Assembly: GCF_027247405.1 (NCBI RefSeq)
Contig: NZ_CP097463.1
Location: forward strand, 1,612,001 to 1,676,000
Direction of reading: 5' to 3'
DNA from: Jatrophihabitans cynanchi
GTDB taxonomy: Bacteria > Actinomycetota > Actinomycetes > Mycobacteriales > Jatrophihabitantaceae
Length of the DNA stretch: 64,000 nucleotides
The first letter of the stretch is position 1. Each line of letters starts with the position of its first letter. Made by a program: the position numbers and the translations under genes. Of the stretch, positions 16,447-25,600 are shown in pieces. The notes below the pieces were generated by a model that was not told the DNA's origin, ran no database searches, and was given only the letters and a program-made list of their open reading frames with translations.

Positions 16447-17136
16447 ATGACCGCAGTACTCAGCAGCAGCAGCGCGCCCCGGGTCTGGAACGCCATGCCC
16501 GGCTGGGGAATCGCCGCCGATCTCACCCCGCCCGAACTGGTCGCGATGCGCCGCCTGCGGACGTTGCGCAAGCTCATCGCCGGCGGCCTCGGGTTCGTCA
16601 TCGTGCTGTGCATCGCGGGCTATGCGTACGCGTGGAACCAGCACTCGGACGCTTCGAGCGCGCGCGACAACGCCACGGCGCACAACAGCCAGTTGACTGC
16701 GCAGCAGAACCGCTACTCCGGCGTCACCCAGATCGAGGGCGCGGTGTCCAGCGTGCAGGGGCAGATCAGCAGCCTGATGAAGACCGACGTCGACGTCACC
16801 AAGTTCGTCACCGCGGTGCGCGGCGCGTTGCCCGGGACGATGGCGATCACCCAGTTCGGCATCACCTTCAACGCCGCCAACGCGGCCGCCGGCGTGCCGC
16901 AGGTGGTCGGCGGCAGCACGGTCATCGGCAAGGCGACGCTGTCCGGCACCGGGCGGACGCTGAGCGACCTGTCCACCTTCCTCGACAAGCTCGGCGCGAT
17001 TCCCGGAATCGTGAACCTGGTCCCGGGCAGCAACGCGGCCGGCGAGCACGGAGCGACCCAGTTCAGCCTGACATTCGATCTGACCGATGCGCTCTACAGC
17101 CACCGGTATGACGCGTCCAAGGCCGGAGGCAAGTGA
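16447..17136 (+). CDS. pilN: Type IV pilus alignment protein PilN
   Basis: A 229-residue bitopic protein. The cytosolic N-terminus contains a PilN-like start (MPGWGIAADLTPPELVAMRRLR). One membrane helix covers about residues 45-65, then a coiled segment and an extracytoplasmic alpha/beta domain follow. Similarity to PilN is low at the sequence level, and the call leans on size, topology and position between pilM and pilO. GGAGGGGACC precedes ATG 16447. The last codons overlap the pilO start (GTGATG). Confidence 0.8.
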   Translation: MTAVLSSSSAPRVWNAMPGWGIAADLTPPELVAMRRLRTLRKLIAGGLGFVIVLCIAGYAYAWNQHSDASSARDNATAHNSQLTAQQNRYSGVTQIEGAVSSVQGQISSLMKTDVDVTKFVTAVRGALPGTMAITQFGITFNAANAAAGVPQVVGGSTVIGKATLSGTGRTLSDLSTFLDKLGAIPGIVNLVPGSNAAGEHGATQFSLTFDLTDALYSHRYDASKAGGK

Positions 17137-17786
17137 TGACCCCCTTGCAGGACCGTCGAGTCTGGATCGGCGGCGGACTGATCGCCGCGTTCCTGGTCGC
17201 GATAGCCGGCTGGTTCTTCGCGATCAGCCCGGAGCTGTCCTCGGCCGACTCGCTGCGCAGTGAGACGGCCAACACCGAGATGCTCAACATCAGCGCGCAG
17301 GCCAAGCTGAACGCGCTGAAGAACAAGAGCGAGCACAAGGACGAACTGGTGTCCTCGCTGCGGTCCGCCCTCGCCGCCCTGCCTGCGGACAGCGGCCTGC
17401 CGGACCTCACCCGGCAGGTCAGCGCGCAGGCGAGCGCGACGCACGTGACGCTGACCAGCATCACCGTCGGCGCGACGACCGCGGTCGGGGCGCCCGCGGG
17501 CGCACCGGCGAACGTCACGAGCGGCGGGCTGAGCGCGACTGCGATCACGCTGAGCACGAACGGAACCCTGGCGCAGCAGGTCGCCTTCCTGCACGCCGTG
17601 CAGGTCGACGGCCCGCGCCGTGCCCTGGTCACGTCGGTCCAGCTGACGCCCAGTTCGGACGCGGGTTCCGGATCGGTCGACGGCGCATCCACCTGGACGA
17701 TCCAGCTCTCCGTGTTCTCGCAGCCGCAGACCGCCCAGCAGCGCGCCCAGCTGGACAAGCTGCTCGCCGGCAACCTGACCCGATAG
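17136..17786 (+). CDS. pilO: Type IV pilus alignment protein PilO
   Basis: A 216-residue bitopic protein. A membrane helix lies near residues 10-32, followed by a Ser/Ala/Leu coiled coil (SADSLRSETANTEMLNISAQ) and an extracytoplasmic domain with LRSALAALPADSGLPDLTRQ, a typical PilO linker, then an alpha/beta fold. The assignment uses topology, the coiled coil and gene order. ATG 17136 overlaps the pilN stop; an in-frame GTG sits at 17133. The downstream prepilin gene starts 8 bp later. Confidence 0.82.
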   Translation: MTPLQDRRVWIGGGLIAAFLVAIAGWFFAISPELSSADSLRSETANTEMLNISAQAKLNALKNKSEHKDELVSSLRSALAALPADSGLPDLTRQVSAQASATHVTLTSITVGATTAVGAPAGAPANVTSGGLSATAITLSTNGTLAQQVAFLHAVQVDGPRRALVTSVQLTPSSDAGSGSVDGASTWTIQLSVFSQPQTAQQRAQLDKLLAGNLTR

Positions 17787-17793
17787 GACTGTG

Positions 17794-20040
17794 ATGGCCG
17801 CCCGGCTCTCGCTCCGCAGCCTCCTCGCCCGACGCCGCCGCGCGTCGGACGAGGACGGCTTCGTGCTGCTCGAGTCGATCGTGGCCATCAGCATCATCAC
17901 CATCATCATGAGCGCCCTCGGTGTGATGTTCCTGGGCACGATGGCGTCGGCCAACCAGCAGCGCGCCAAGCAGGGCGCCATCCAGGTGGCCGACTCCACG
18001 CTGGAAACGCTGCGCGGCCTGCACCCGTCCAGCCTGATATCCGGACGTGACCAGTCGAGCGTCAGCGCGCAGTTCGGCGCCGCCACCACGCTGGTCGCAC
18101 CGTGGCTCGCGACCATGGACCAGGCCTACGACACGGCAGCCGCTGCCGGCAGTGGCGCGACTGCAAAGGTGCCCACCAGCCCGACCACAGTGAAGCCCAA
18201 CACGATCAGCTACGCCGTCAACCAGTACCTCGGCTCGTGCTACCTGAACACCGACGTCACGAACAGCAACTGCGTCCCCAAGGCACAGGCACCGGCCGGC
18301 GCGGCAGAGTTCGTGCGCGCGGTCATCGCGGTGTCCTGGACCGGTGCGCACTGCAACCTGGCCAGCTGCAGCTACGTCACCGCCACCTTGCTGAGCCCGA
18401 TGAGTGACCCGGTGTTCAAGCTGAACCAGCCGCTGCCGGCAGCTCCGGTCCTTGCCAGCAGCACCACGCTCAGCTACGCCGTGGGCGACGACGTCCTGGC
18501 AGATCCCTCCGCCCAGCTCACGGTCGCGAGCGGCGGCGTCCCTCAGTTCTTCTGGGCGATCACGTCCGGTGCACTACCCACCGGCGTGACCATGAGCACG
18601 CTCGGCCAGCTCTCCGGCTCGCCGGATCTGAGCACGGCGAACAAGACGTTCACGATGACCGTCAAGATCACCGACGCGTTCCTGCGTTCGGACACCGGCA
18701 CGCTCGTCATCAAGGTGCTTCCGCCGCTGGTGGCCACCTGCCCGGCGAACCAGTCGGCCTTCTACAACGAGTCGGTCGGCACCGTCTCGGCCACCGCCAC
18801 CGGAGGCACCGGCACCGGGTACACGTGGAGCGACCCGGGCACGAGCCTGCCGCCCGGCCTGAGCATCTCCTCGGCCGGCGCGATCACCGGCAAGCCGACG
18901 ACCGTGGGCACCTACCCCGTCACCGTCAAGGTCGCCGACTCGAGCGGCACCCGCACCAAGACCTGCTCGTTCCAGTGGACGGTCAACTACCGCCCGCTCG
19001 GCGTCACCAACCCGGGTCCACAGGTCAGCACCGTGGGCGCTGCGCCAAGTCCCGCCGTGCAACTGCTAGCCAGCGGCGGATCCGGCCAGTACACCTGGAC
19101 GGCCACCGGGCTGCCCGCCGGACTGAGCCTGACGAGCGGCGGGCTGATCACCGGTGCCGCGACCACGGTGGGCACCACGTCGGTCACCGCCACCGTCACG
19201 GACACCAAGGCGGGCTTCACCCAGCAGCTGACCTTCGCCTGGACGGTGGCCGCCAAGCCGACCGTCAAGGCGATCGCCGACCAGACCTCGACGCAGACCG
19301 GCACCGTCACCGTGCCCGTGACCACCACATGCGACAACACCCCGTGCACCTACACGTTGAACAACGCGCCCGCCGGTTTGACCGCGACCGCCTCCGCGAT
19401 CGGCGGCACGATCACCGGCGCTGCCGGCAGCTACTCCAGCGTCACCCTCACCGTGAAGGACGCGGACGGCGTGAGCGTGACCTCCCCGCCGTTCAGCTGG
19501 ACGGTCAACCCCGCGCCGTCGATCACCGACCCCGGTGACCAGGAGGTGGCGCCGAACGGCACGGTCGGCCTGACCCTGTCGACAGCCGGCGGAACCGGTG
19601 GGCTGACCCTCACCGCGTCCGGACTGCCCACCTGGCTGTCGATGGACGCTACCGGGAAGTTCACCGGCACCGCCCCCGCCACCCGGGGCGCTGCCGGCAC
19701 GGTGATCGTGAAGGCCACCGACTCGCTCGGGGTCAGCGCCAGCATCTCGATCAAGTGGTACGTCGACGACCTGAAATGGACGACCATTCCGGACCAGAGC
19801 ACCCAGCACAGCACGAGCAGGACGACCAGGAGCGGCTCGCTCAGCCTGTCCGGTTATGTCCTCGGCGGCTCGGGCACCAAGTCGTACGCCCTGGTCAGCC
19901 CGCCGGCCTGGATGTCCTTGAGCGGATCGACGATCTCCGTCACCGCACCGACGTCAACGACGTCCAAGACCATCACCGTGAAAGTCGGTGACGGCACCGG
20001 CTACTCGGTGACGACCAGCTTCACCTGGACGATCACATGA
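17794..20040 (+). CDS. Minor pilin fused to Ig-like repeats (putative pilus adhesin)
   Basis: A 748-residue protein. The N-terminus is a prepilin: a basic leader of about 27 residues, then DG^FVLLESIVAISIITIIMS with Glu at +5, like PilV/PulI minor pilins. After a pilin-like part with Cys residues come about six repeats of 70-90 residues (from about residue 225 to the end). Each has the pattern LPxGLSxxxxGxITGxP, a Tyr/Phe/Val strand, then xFxWTV, as in putative Ig (He_PIG/cadherin-like) domains of bacterial surface proteins. Long pilin-Ig fusions are expected at a pilus tip or as an adhesive fibre. ATG 17794 is preferred to GTG 17791. It overlaps the next prepilin gene by 4 bp. Confidence 0.85.
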   Translation: MAARLSLRSLLARRRRASDEDGFVLLESIVAISIITIIMSALGVMFLGTMASANQQRAKQGAIQVADSTLETLRGLHPSSLISGRDQSSVSAQFGAATTLVAPWLATMDQAYDTAAAAGSGATAKVPTSPTTVKPNTISYAVNQYLGSCYLNTDVTNSNCVPKAQAPAGAAEFVRAVIAVSWTGAHCNLASCSYVTATLLSPMSDPVFKLNQPLPAAPVLASSTTLSYAVGDDVLADPSAQLTVASGGVPQFFWAITSGALPTGVTMSTLGQLSGSPDLSTANKTFTMTVKITDAFLRSDTGTLVIKVLPPLVATCPANQSAFYNESVGTVSATATGGTGTGYTWSDPGTSLPPGLSISSAGAITGKPTTVGTYPVTVKVADSSGTRTKTCSFQWTVNYRPLGVTNPGPQVSTVGAAPSPAVQLLASGGSGQYTWTATGLPAGLSLTSGGLITGAATTVGTTSVTATVTDTKAGFTQQLTFAWTVAAKPTVKAIADQTSTQTGTVTVPVTTTCDNTPCTYTLNNAPAGLTATASAIGGTITGAAGSYSSVTLTVKDADGVSVTSPPFSWTVNPAPSITDPGDQEVAPNGTVGLTLSTAGGTGGLTLTASGLPTWLSMDATGKFTGTAPATRGAAGTVIVKATDSLGVSASISIKWYVDDLKWTTIPDQSTQHSTSRTTRSGSLSLSGYVLGGSGTKSYALVSPPAWMSLSGSTISVTAPTSTTSKTITVKVGDGTGYSVTTSFTWTIT

Positions 20041-20633
20041 CCGGGCTGCGCCGCCGGCTGGCGGAGGACGAGCGCGGCACGACCATGATGGAGATGGTCG
20101 TGGGCATGACGATCCTGGCGATCTTCATGTCCATGTTCACCACCGCGATCTTCATGATGACGCGCACCGCGAACAAGGTGCAGTCGGTGACCGGCACCGC
20201 GAGCCAGGTCAACCAGGCCTTCCTCAAGCTGGACAAGCTGGTGCGCTACTCCTCCGCGGTCAGCACGCCAGGCACCGGGACGTCCGGCGACAAGTACGTC
20301 GAACTGCGTTTCACCAACACCGGCAGCGAGAGCTGCACCCAGCTGCGCTTCGACGGTCCCACGCAGCAGCTGCAACAGCGCAGCTGGACGGTGAACTCCA
20401 GCGGCAACGCCTCGACCGCCTCGGCGTGGCTGCCGATGGCCAGCAGCATCGCCACCGGTTCCTTCACCCAGCCGGCAGATCCTGCCGCGCTCTATCAGCA
20501 GCTGACCGTGAGCGTCAGCGCCACGACCGGATCGACGCAGCCCAGCACCACGACGAGCGCGATGACCTTCACCGCACTCAACAGCAACCTCAGCCAGACC
20601 GGCTCGGTCTGCGGGCAGCAGGGGCGGCCATGA
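20037..20633 (+). CDS. Minor pilin (PilW/PulJ-like)
   Basis: A 198-residue prepilin. The N-terminus reads RRLAEDERG^TTMMEMVVGMTILAIFM: Gly at -1, Glu at +5 and a 20-residue hydrophobic helix, with Thr instead of Phe at +1. The rest is Ser/Thr-rich with few Cys (ESCTQ, GSVCG). Position between a PilV-like and a PilX-like protein matches the minor pilin cluster that primes pilus assembly. Start and stop codons overlap with both neighbours (ATGA), so the three are translationally coupled. Confidence 0.82.
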   Translation: MTGLRRRLAEDERGTTMMEMVVGMTILAIFMSMFTTAIFMMTRTANKVQSVTGTASQVNQAFLKLDKLVRYSSAVSTPGTGTSGDKYVELRFTNTGSESCTQLRFDGPTQQLQQRSWTVNSSGNASTASAWLPMASSIATGSFTQPADPAALYQQLTVSVSATTGSTQPSTTTSAMTFTALNSNLSQTGSVCGQQGRP

Positions 20634-22192
20634 TCACGCGCAGACTCCGCGCCCGCCTGGCACGCGGCGGCGAGGACCGGGGCTCGATGGCGATGGTGTT
20701 CCTGGTCATCATCGTCGGCGTCGCGCTCGGTGGACTGCTGCTGCCGGTGATCATCTCGCAGACCCGCAGCACGACGTTCGACTCCACTCGCATCCGCTCG
20801 CTGGACGCGGCCCAGGCCGGCATCGACATGGTCGTCGGGCAGATCCGCAGCACCAGCGGCGGCGGCACCTACGGCGATCCGGGGCTGCTGCCGTGCGGCC
20901 CGATCGCGGGCACGGTTACCGGCACCAACCCGGGCAGCTACACCACGACCGTCGCGTACTACAAGATCGACCCGATCGCCAACCCGGGCGCGACGAAGAT
21001 GATCTGCGCGCCGAACTACGGGCCGTACGACCCGGTGACCAACACCCGGACGCCGAAGTTCGCGCTGATCACCTCCTCCGGCGTCGCGGGCGCGATCGGC
21101 AACGGCGGCAGCGCGGGACGAACCCTGGTCACCACCTACGTGTTCAAGACCGACGACACGAACGTGTCCGGCGGCGTCATCCGGATCTTCCCGGACAGCA
21201 GTGGCATGCAGTACTGCATGGACGCCGGCAGCAACCCGGTGGCCGGCAGTCAGATCCGGCTGCAGGTGTGCAGCACGGCGAACCCGCCCGCCGCGCAGCA
21301 GGTGTTCGCCTACCGCACCGACCTGAGCATCCAGCTCGTCTCCAGCGCAGCCGGCGGCAATGTCGGTCTGTGCCTGGACGCCAAGACCCCGCACAGCAAC
21401 GGGTACCCGCTGTACCTCGACACCTGCGCGCCACTTGGCTCGGCCACCTATGACCAGGAGTGGAGCGTTGACGACAACGCGCACCTGGAGGGCGCCAAGT
21501 CCGACAAGAGCGGGCTGGACGGGTACTGCATCAACGTCGCCGCGCAGTCGGCCGGCCAGGCGCTCACCCTGCAGGGTTGCACCGGCGGCACGACGTCCAC
21601 CACCCAGACCTGGGTGCCCGACCCGCGCGCCGGCGCCGGCATGGCCGGGGCGAAGTACAAGCAACTGGTGAACTTCCTGAAGTTCGGCAACTGCCTGGAC
21701 GTCACCGGCCAGAACACCGGTGCGGCCTACCTGATCCTGTACACCTGCAAGCAGAACCCCAACCCCACCAGCGTCACCTGGAACCAGATCTTCACGCCGA
21801 CCCCGGCACTCGGAACCAAGCCCACCGTGACCGAGCTGATCACCGCCGGCAGCGACAACAAGAAGTACTGCCTGAAGAGCCCGTTCACGCTCGGCGGCTA
21901 CGTCACGGTGACCACCAGCGGCTGCACCGGCAAGCCTGCGACCGACCCGTCCAACCTGGTCTGGACGGTCAACCAGGTCCAGGACGCGACCGGCGCCGAT
22001 CTCTCGTACGACCTGAAGTACACGATCAAGGACTACAACGGCAACTGTCTGGGCCTAGGGGCGAGCAACGACCTGCACGACGGGCAGTATCCGAAGGTGG
22101 TCGTGACCACCTGCGACGGCTCGACCTCGCAGAAGTGGAACGCCGACCCGAGCCTGTCCGACTTCGGCCTGCAGAACACCTCGGAGAAGTAG
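20630..22192 (+). CDS. PilX-like minor pilin fused to ricin-type lectin domain
   Basis: A 520-residue protein. The N-terminus (RGSMAMVFLVIIVGVALGGL) is a PilX-type hydrophobic helix without the usual +5 Glu. Residues from about 180 to the end are beta-trefoil repeats with QxW-type marks (QQVFAY, DQEWSV, TQTWVP, NLVWTV, SQKWNA), the regular CMDAG/CLDAK/CINVA/CLDVT/CLGLG starts of each lobe, and spaced Cys. Ricin-B trefoils bind sugars, so a glycan-binding pilus tip component is a reasonable inference. It is the last gene of the pilus operon. ATG 20630 overlaps the previous stop. Confidence 0.83.
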   Translation: MITRRLRARLARGGEDRGSMAMVFLVIIVGVALGGLLLPVIISQTRSTTFDSTRIRSLDAAQAGIDMVVGQIRSTSGGGTYGDPGLLPCGPIAGTVTGTNPGSYTTTVAYYKIDPIANPGATKMICAPNYGPYDPVTNTRTPKFALITSSGVAGAIGNGGSAGRTLVTTYVFKTDDTNVSGGVIRIFPDSSGMQYCMDAGSNPVAGSQIRLQVCSTANPPAAQQVFAYRTDLSIQLVSSAAGGNVGLCLDAKTPHSNGYPLYLDTCAPLGSATYDQEWSVDDNAHLEGAKSDKSGLDGYCINVAAQSAGQALTLQGCTGGTTSTTQTWVPDPRAGAGMAGAKYKQLVNFLKFGNCLDVTGQNTGAAYLILYTCKQNPNPTSVTWNQIFTPTPALGTKPTVTELITAGSDNKKYCLKSPFTLGGYVTVTTSGCTGKPATDPSNLVWTVNQVQDATGADLSYDLKYTIKDYNGNCLGLGASNDLHDGQYPKVVVTTCDGSTSQKWNADPSLSDFGLQNTSEK

Positions 22193-22245
22193 CACCTTCC
22201 GCGCCACCATCACGCCGGCGGCGCTCGCCGGCTGAGGGGCGCAGT

Positions 22246-22878
22246 TCAGTCCTGCGGCGGGTAGGGCTGCGGCGGGTAGGGCTGCGAGTACTGCTGGGTC
22301 GGGTAGCCGGGCTGACCGGGCTGCTGCGGCGGCTGACCCTGCGGGTAGCCCTGATAGCCCTGATACCCCTGCGCGGCGCGCTGCCGCCGTGACGCGTCCT
22401 CCTCGATCAGGCGGTTCAGCAACTGCTGCTGCTGCTCCGAACGCGGCACGTCGGTCAGCGTCTCCTGGCCGTGCTCGCCGGCCGACTCGATGGTGACCGT
22501 GCCCGCCTTGACGATGCGGTCCCACAGCGACTGGGTGAACGCGACGTCGCTGATCCGCTGCAGCGAGATGTCCCGGCCGGCGTGCCGCAGCACGCCGCGG
22601 CGGATCAGGATCCGGTGCGTGGTGAACACGTAGTGCGTGGTGCGCCATTCGATCCACGGCTTGAACGAGAGCCAACACAGCAGGATGAACCCCACCACGA
22701 TGATCGCGATGATCAGGATCGAGTGCGCCGAACCGTCCGGCGCGAACCCGATCCCGAGCCCGGCCGCGGCGCAGATCAGGATGAACCACAGCGTCGCCGG
22801 AACGAGCGTGATCCAGTGCGGGTGCAGGTGCTCGACGACCTTCTCGTCGCTCTGCAGCAATTTGTCTGGGTACGCCAC
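22246..22878 (-). CDS. PH-domain (bPH2/DUF304-type) membrane protein
   Basis: A 210-residue protein. Two hydrophobic helices (about residues 24-46 and 52-72) are followed by a bacterial PH-like domain (YVFTTHRILIRRGVLRHAGRDISLQRISDVAF, described by its positions 82-115 region, with the basic strand typical of the family). The last 45 residues are a Gln/Pro/Tyr-rich tail with GYQGYP-like units. GTG start with GGGAGG 5 nt upstream. Function of this family is not established; membrane anchoring is seen. It is convergent with the pilus operon and lies after birA on the same strand. Confidence 0.82.
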   Translation of the reverse strand: MAYPDKLLQSDEKVVEHLHPHWITLVPATLWFILICAAAGLGIGFAPDGSAHSILIIAIIVVGFILLCWLSFKPWIEWRTTHYVFTTHRILIRRGVLRHAGRDISLQRISDVAFTQSLWDRIVKAGTVTIESAGEHGQETLTDVPRSEQQQQLLNRLIEEDASRRQRAAQGYQGYQGYPQGQPPQQPGQPGYPTQQYSQPYPPQPYPPQD

Positions 22879-22934
22879 GACAACCTCCCGGGAACGGCTG
22901 ACGTAACGCTAGCGGTTCGGCGCCGGATTTGGCT

Positions 22935-23726
22935 TCAGGCGATCGGCCGCAGGTGCTCGACGTCCCCGGCTCCGATCACGCTCTCGCCGCCGTCGAGCGT
23001 CGTCACCAGCAGCCGGCCGGCACTGTCGACGTCCCGCGCGACGCCCTCGATCCGCCGGCCGTCGAGCGCCGTGACGGCCACGCGCAGCCTCAAGGTGGAG
23101 CAGGCCTCGCGATAGGCCGCCGCCAGGCCGCACGCCTCCGCGTCGCCGCCGACGTCGTCCCACTGCGCCAGGCGCGCGTCCAGGCGATTCAGGATCGCGA
23201 CGAGCAGCCGCGTGCGATCGACCTCGCCCGCCCCGCACAGCGCAAGCGAGGTGGCGGTCTCCACCGGGAGCTCTTCGTCGCTCGTCGAGACGTTGAGCCC
23301 GATGCCGATGACGACGGCCTCGCCGCTGGTCTGCGCCAGGATGCCGGCGAGCTTGCGGCCGTCCGCCGCCGCGAGCAGGTCGTTCGGCCACTTCACGGAC
23401 ACCTCCACGCCGGCGGCCTCGCTGACCGCCTCGCGCAGGGTCACCCCGGTCAGCAGCGGCAGCCAGCCCCAGGTGGCGATGGGGGCGGCCGGGCGAACCA
23501 GCACCGAGAACGTCAGCCCGGCACCGGGCGGCGAGGTCCAGCCGCGGTCCAGCCTGCCGCGGCCGGCCTGCTGCGCCTCGGCGACCAGGACGCTCCGGTC
23601 CGGGGCGCCGGTGTCGGCGAGCAGGTCGGCATTCGTCGAGCCGGTCTGCTCCACCACCTGCACGCGGGCCCATCGGCCGCCGAGCGCCGCACGCAGCTCG
23701 TCGGCGTCGAGTGGGGTTCGCGCCAT
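22935..23726 (-). CDS. birA: Biotin--[acetyl-CoA carboxylase] ligase BirA
   Basis: A 263-residue class I biotin protein ligase with no N-terminal DNA-binding domain. It shows the biotin and ATP site motifs: [11 protein letters not shown] near residue 28, the GRGRLDRGW loop near residue 58, SVKWPNDLL near residue 110 with the catalytic Lys, and GIGLNVST near residue 145. A C-terminal SH3-like cap is present. It attaches biotin to the carrier lysine of the AccA protein encoded at 39981. A TACCGT box ends 6 nt before the ATG, so the message is probably leaderless. It is divergent from the carboxylase beta gene, as in many actinobacteria. Confidence 0.95.
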   Translation of the reverse strand: MARTPLDADELRAALGGRWARVQVVEQTGSTNADLLADTGAPDRSVLVAEAQQAGRGRLDRGWTSPPGAGLTFSVLVRPAAPIATWGWLPLLTGVTLREAVSEAAGVEVSVKWPNDLLAAADGRKLAGILAQTSGEAVVIGIGLNVSTSDEELPVETATSLALCGAGEVDRTRLLVAILNRLDARLAQWDDVGGDAEACGLAAAYREACSTLRLRVAVTALDGRRIEGVARDVDSAGRLLVTTLDGGESVIGAGDVEHLRPIA

Positions 23727-23732
23727 GCGTTC

Positions 23733-23802
23733 ACGGTAGCGCCGGAGCGGCCGCGAGATCGGTCACTACCGGATACGGGGTTGCGATTGTGGCAATTAGG
23801 CT
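23733..23802. promoter_or_regulatory. Divergent -10 boxes of birA and accD
   Basis: On the minus strand TACCGT (23733-23738) lies 6 nt before the birA ATG. On the plus strand TAGGCT (23797-23802) lies 8 nt before the carboxylase ATG. Neither gene has a convincing Shine-Dalgarno sequence, so both are probably leaderless. No clear -35 boxes. Confidence 0.5.
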
Positions 23803-23810
23803 CAGCGGTT

Positions 23811-25403
23811 ATGGCAGCAGAGCCCCATCCGAACGAGCTCGACCCGCACAGCACGGCCGGCAAGCTGGCCGACCTCGAGCACCGGTACGACGAGGCGGTA
23901 CACGCCGGTTCCGCGCGGGCCGTCGAGAAGCAGCACGCGAAGGGCAAGAAGACGGCCCGCGAGCGCGTCGAGGCGCTGCTCGACCCGGGCTCGTTCATCG
24001 AGCTGGACCAGTTCGCCCGGCACCGCTCCACGACGTTCGGCATGGAGAAGAACCGCCCGTTCGGCGACGGCGTGGTGACCGGGTACGGCACCGTCGACGG
24101 CCGGCCGGTCTGCGTGTTCAGCCAGGACGTCACCGTGTTCGGCGGCGCGCTCGGCCAGGTCTACGGCGAGAAGATCGTCAAGGTCCTGGACTTCGCGATG
24201 AAGACCGGCCGCCCGGTCGTCGGCATCAACGAGGGCGGCGGCGCGCGGATCCAGGAGGGTGTCGTCTCGCTCGGTCTCTACGGCGAGATCTTCCACCGCA
24301 CCGTCCGCGCCTCCGGCGTCGTCCCGCAGATCTCGCTGATCATGGGTGCTGCCGCCGGCGGGCACGTCTACTCCCCCGCGCTCACCGACTTCGTCGTGAT
24401 GGTCGACAAGACCTCGCAGATGTTCATCACCGGCCCGGATGTGGTCAAGACGGTCACCGGCGAGGAGGTGACGCTCGAAGAGTTGGGTGGCGCCCGCACT
24501 CACAACACCACCAGTGGCAACTCGCACTACCTCGCCAGCGACGAGGACGACGCGATCAACTACGTCAAGGCGCTGCTGTCCTACCTGCCGTCGAACAACC
24601 TCGACCCGCTGCCCGTGTACGACACCGAGGCGTCGACGGAGGTGGAGGCCTCGGACGCGTTCCTCGACTCGTTCATCCCGGACTCGGCGAACCAGCCGTA
24701 CGAGATGCGCGAGATCGTCGAGCACCTGCTGGACGACGGCGAGTTCCTCGAGGTGCACCCGCTGTTCGCGCAGAACGTGATCGTCGGGTTCGGCCGGATA
24801 GAGGGGCACCCGATCGGCGTGGTCGCCAACCAGCCGATGCACTTCGCCGGCTGCCTGGACATCGACGCCTCGGAGAAGGCCGCGCGATTCGTGCGCACCT
24901 GCGACGCGTTCAACATCCCGGTGCTGACGCTGGTGGACGTCCCCGGCTTCCTGCCCGGCGTCGGGCAGGAGCACCAGGGCATCATCCGGCGCGGCGCCAA
25001 GCTGATCTTCGCCTACTCCGAGGCCACCGTTCCGAAGGTCACCGTGATCACCCGCAAGGCCTTCGGCGGCGCGTATGACGTGATGGGCTCCAAGCACCTG
25101 GGCGCCGACGTCAACGTCGCCTGGCCCACCGCGCAGATCGCGGTGATGGGCGCCCAGGGCGCGGCGAACATCCTGCACCGTAAGGCGATCGCCAAGGCCG
25201 ACGACCCCGAGGCGGTGCGCGCGGAGCTCGTCCAGGAGTACGAGGACACCCTGGTCAACCCGTACGTCGCCGCCGAGCGCGGCTACGTCGACGCGGTCAT
25301 CGCGCCGTCACAGACCCGCGCCTACGTGGTGAAGGCACTGCGCATGTTGCGAAACAAGCGCGAGTCGCTGCCACCCAAGAAGCACGGGAACATCCCGCTG
25401 TGA
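23811..25403 (+). CDS. accD: Acyl-CoA (propionyl-CoA type) carboxylase beta subunit
   Basis: A 530-residue carboxyltransferase. N- and C-terminal crotonase-like halves carry the acyl-CoA oxyanion Gly pair in GGARIQEG and [12 protein letters not shown], and the biotin-side pair in [20 protein letters not shown] and [12 protein letters not shown]. It resembles AccD5/PccB proteins in length and in these motifs, so propionyl-CoA to methylmalonyl-CoA is the best guess. The specificity residue was not checked. ATG 23811 is 8 nt after a TAGGCT -10 box. The epsilon subunit gene overlaps its stop (GTGA). Confidence 0.93.
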   Translation: MAAEPHPNELDPHSTAGKLADLEHRYDEAVHAGSARAVEKQHAKGKKTARERVEALLDPGSFIELDQFARHRSTTFGMEKNRPFGDGVVTGYGTVDGRPVCVFSQDVTVFGGALGQVYGEKIVKVLDFAMKTGRPVVGINEGGGARIQEGVVSLGLYGEIFHRTVRASGVVPQISLIMGAAAGGHVYSPALTDFVVMVDKTSQMFITGPDVVKTVTGEEVTLEELGGARTHNTTSGNSHYLASDEDDAINYVKALLSYLPSNNLDPLPVYDTEASTEVEASDAFLDSFIPDSANQPYEMREIVEHLLDDGEFLEVHPLFAQNVIVGFGRIEGHPIGVVANQPMHFAGCLDIDASEKAARFVRTCDAFNIPVLTLVDVPGFLPGVGQEHQGIIRRGAKLIFAYSEATVPKVTVITRKAFGGAYDVMGSKHLGADVNVAWPTAQIAVMGAQGAANILHRKAIAKADDPEAVRAELVQEYEDTLVNPYVAAERGYVDAVIAPSQTRAYVVKALRMLRNKRESLPPKKHGNIPL

Positions 25404-25600
25404 GTGCTGATCTGCGCATCGTCCGCGGCGAACCCACCGCCGAGGAGCTCGCTGCACTCGCCGCGCTGGTGACCGCAGCGGCAGCGGGCGGCGATGCCGA
25501 GGCACCACCGCCCGCACGCGGGCGCTGGAGCGACCCCAGCTGGGCGCACCAGCGGCCGCTCACACCAGGACCGGGCGCCTGGCGTTCCTCCGCACGCTGA
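25400..25600 (+). CDS. accE: Acyl-CoA carboxylase epsilon subunit
   Basis: A 66-residue protein of the small actinobacterial AccE family. It has an N-terminal strand ([20 protein letters not shown] helix), an Ala-rich linker and the conserved C-terminal WSDPSW...[11 protein letters not shown] box. It stabilises the alpha-beta carboxylase complex. GTG start overlaps the stop of the beta subunit gene. Its 3' end overlaps the convergent MFS gene by 41 bp, an unusually long convergent overlap. Confidence 0.88.
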   Translation: MSADLRIVRGEPTAEELAALAALVTAAAAGGDAEAPPPARGRWSDPSWAHQRPLTPGPGAWRSSAR

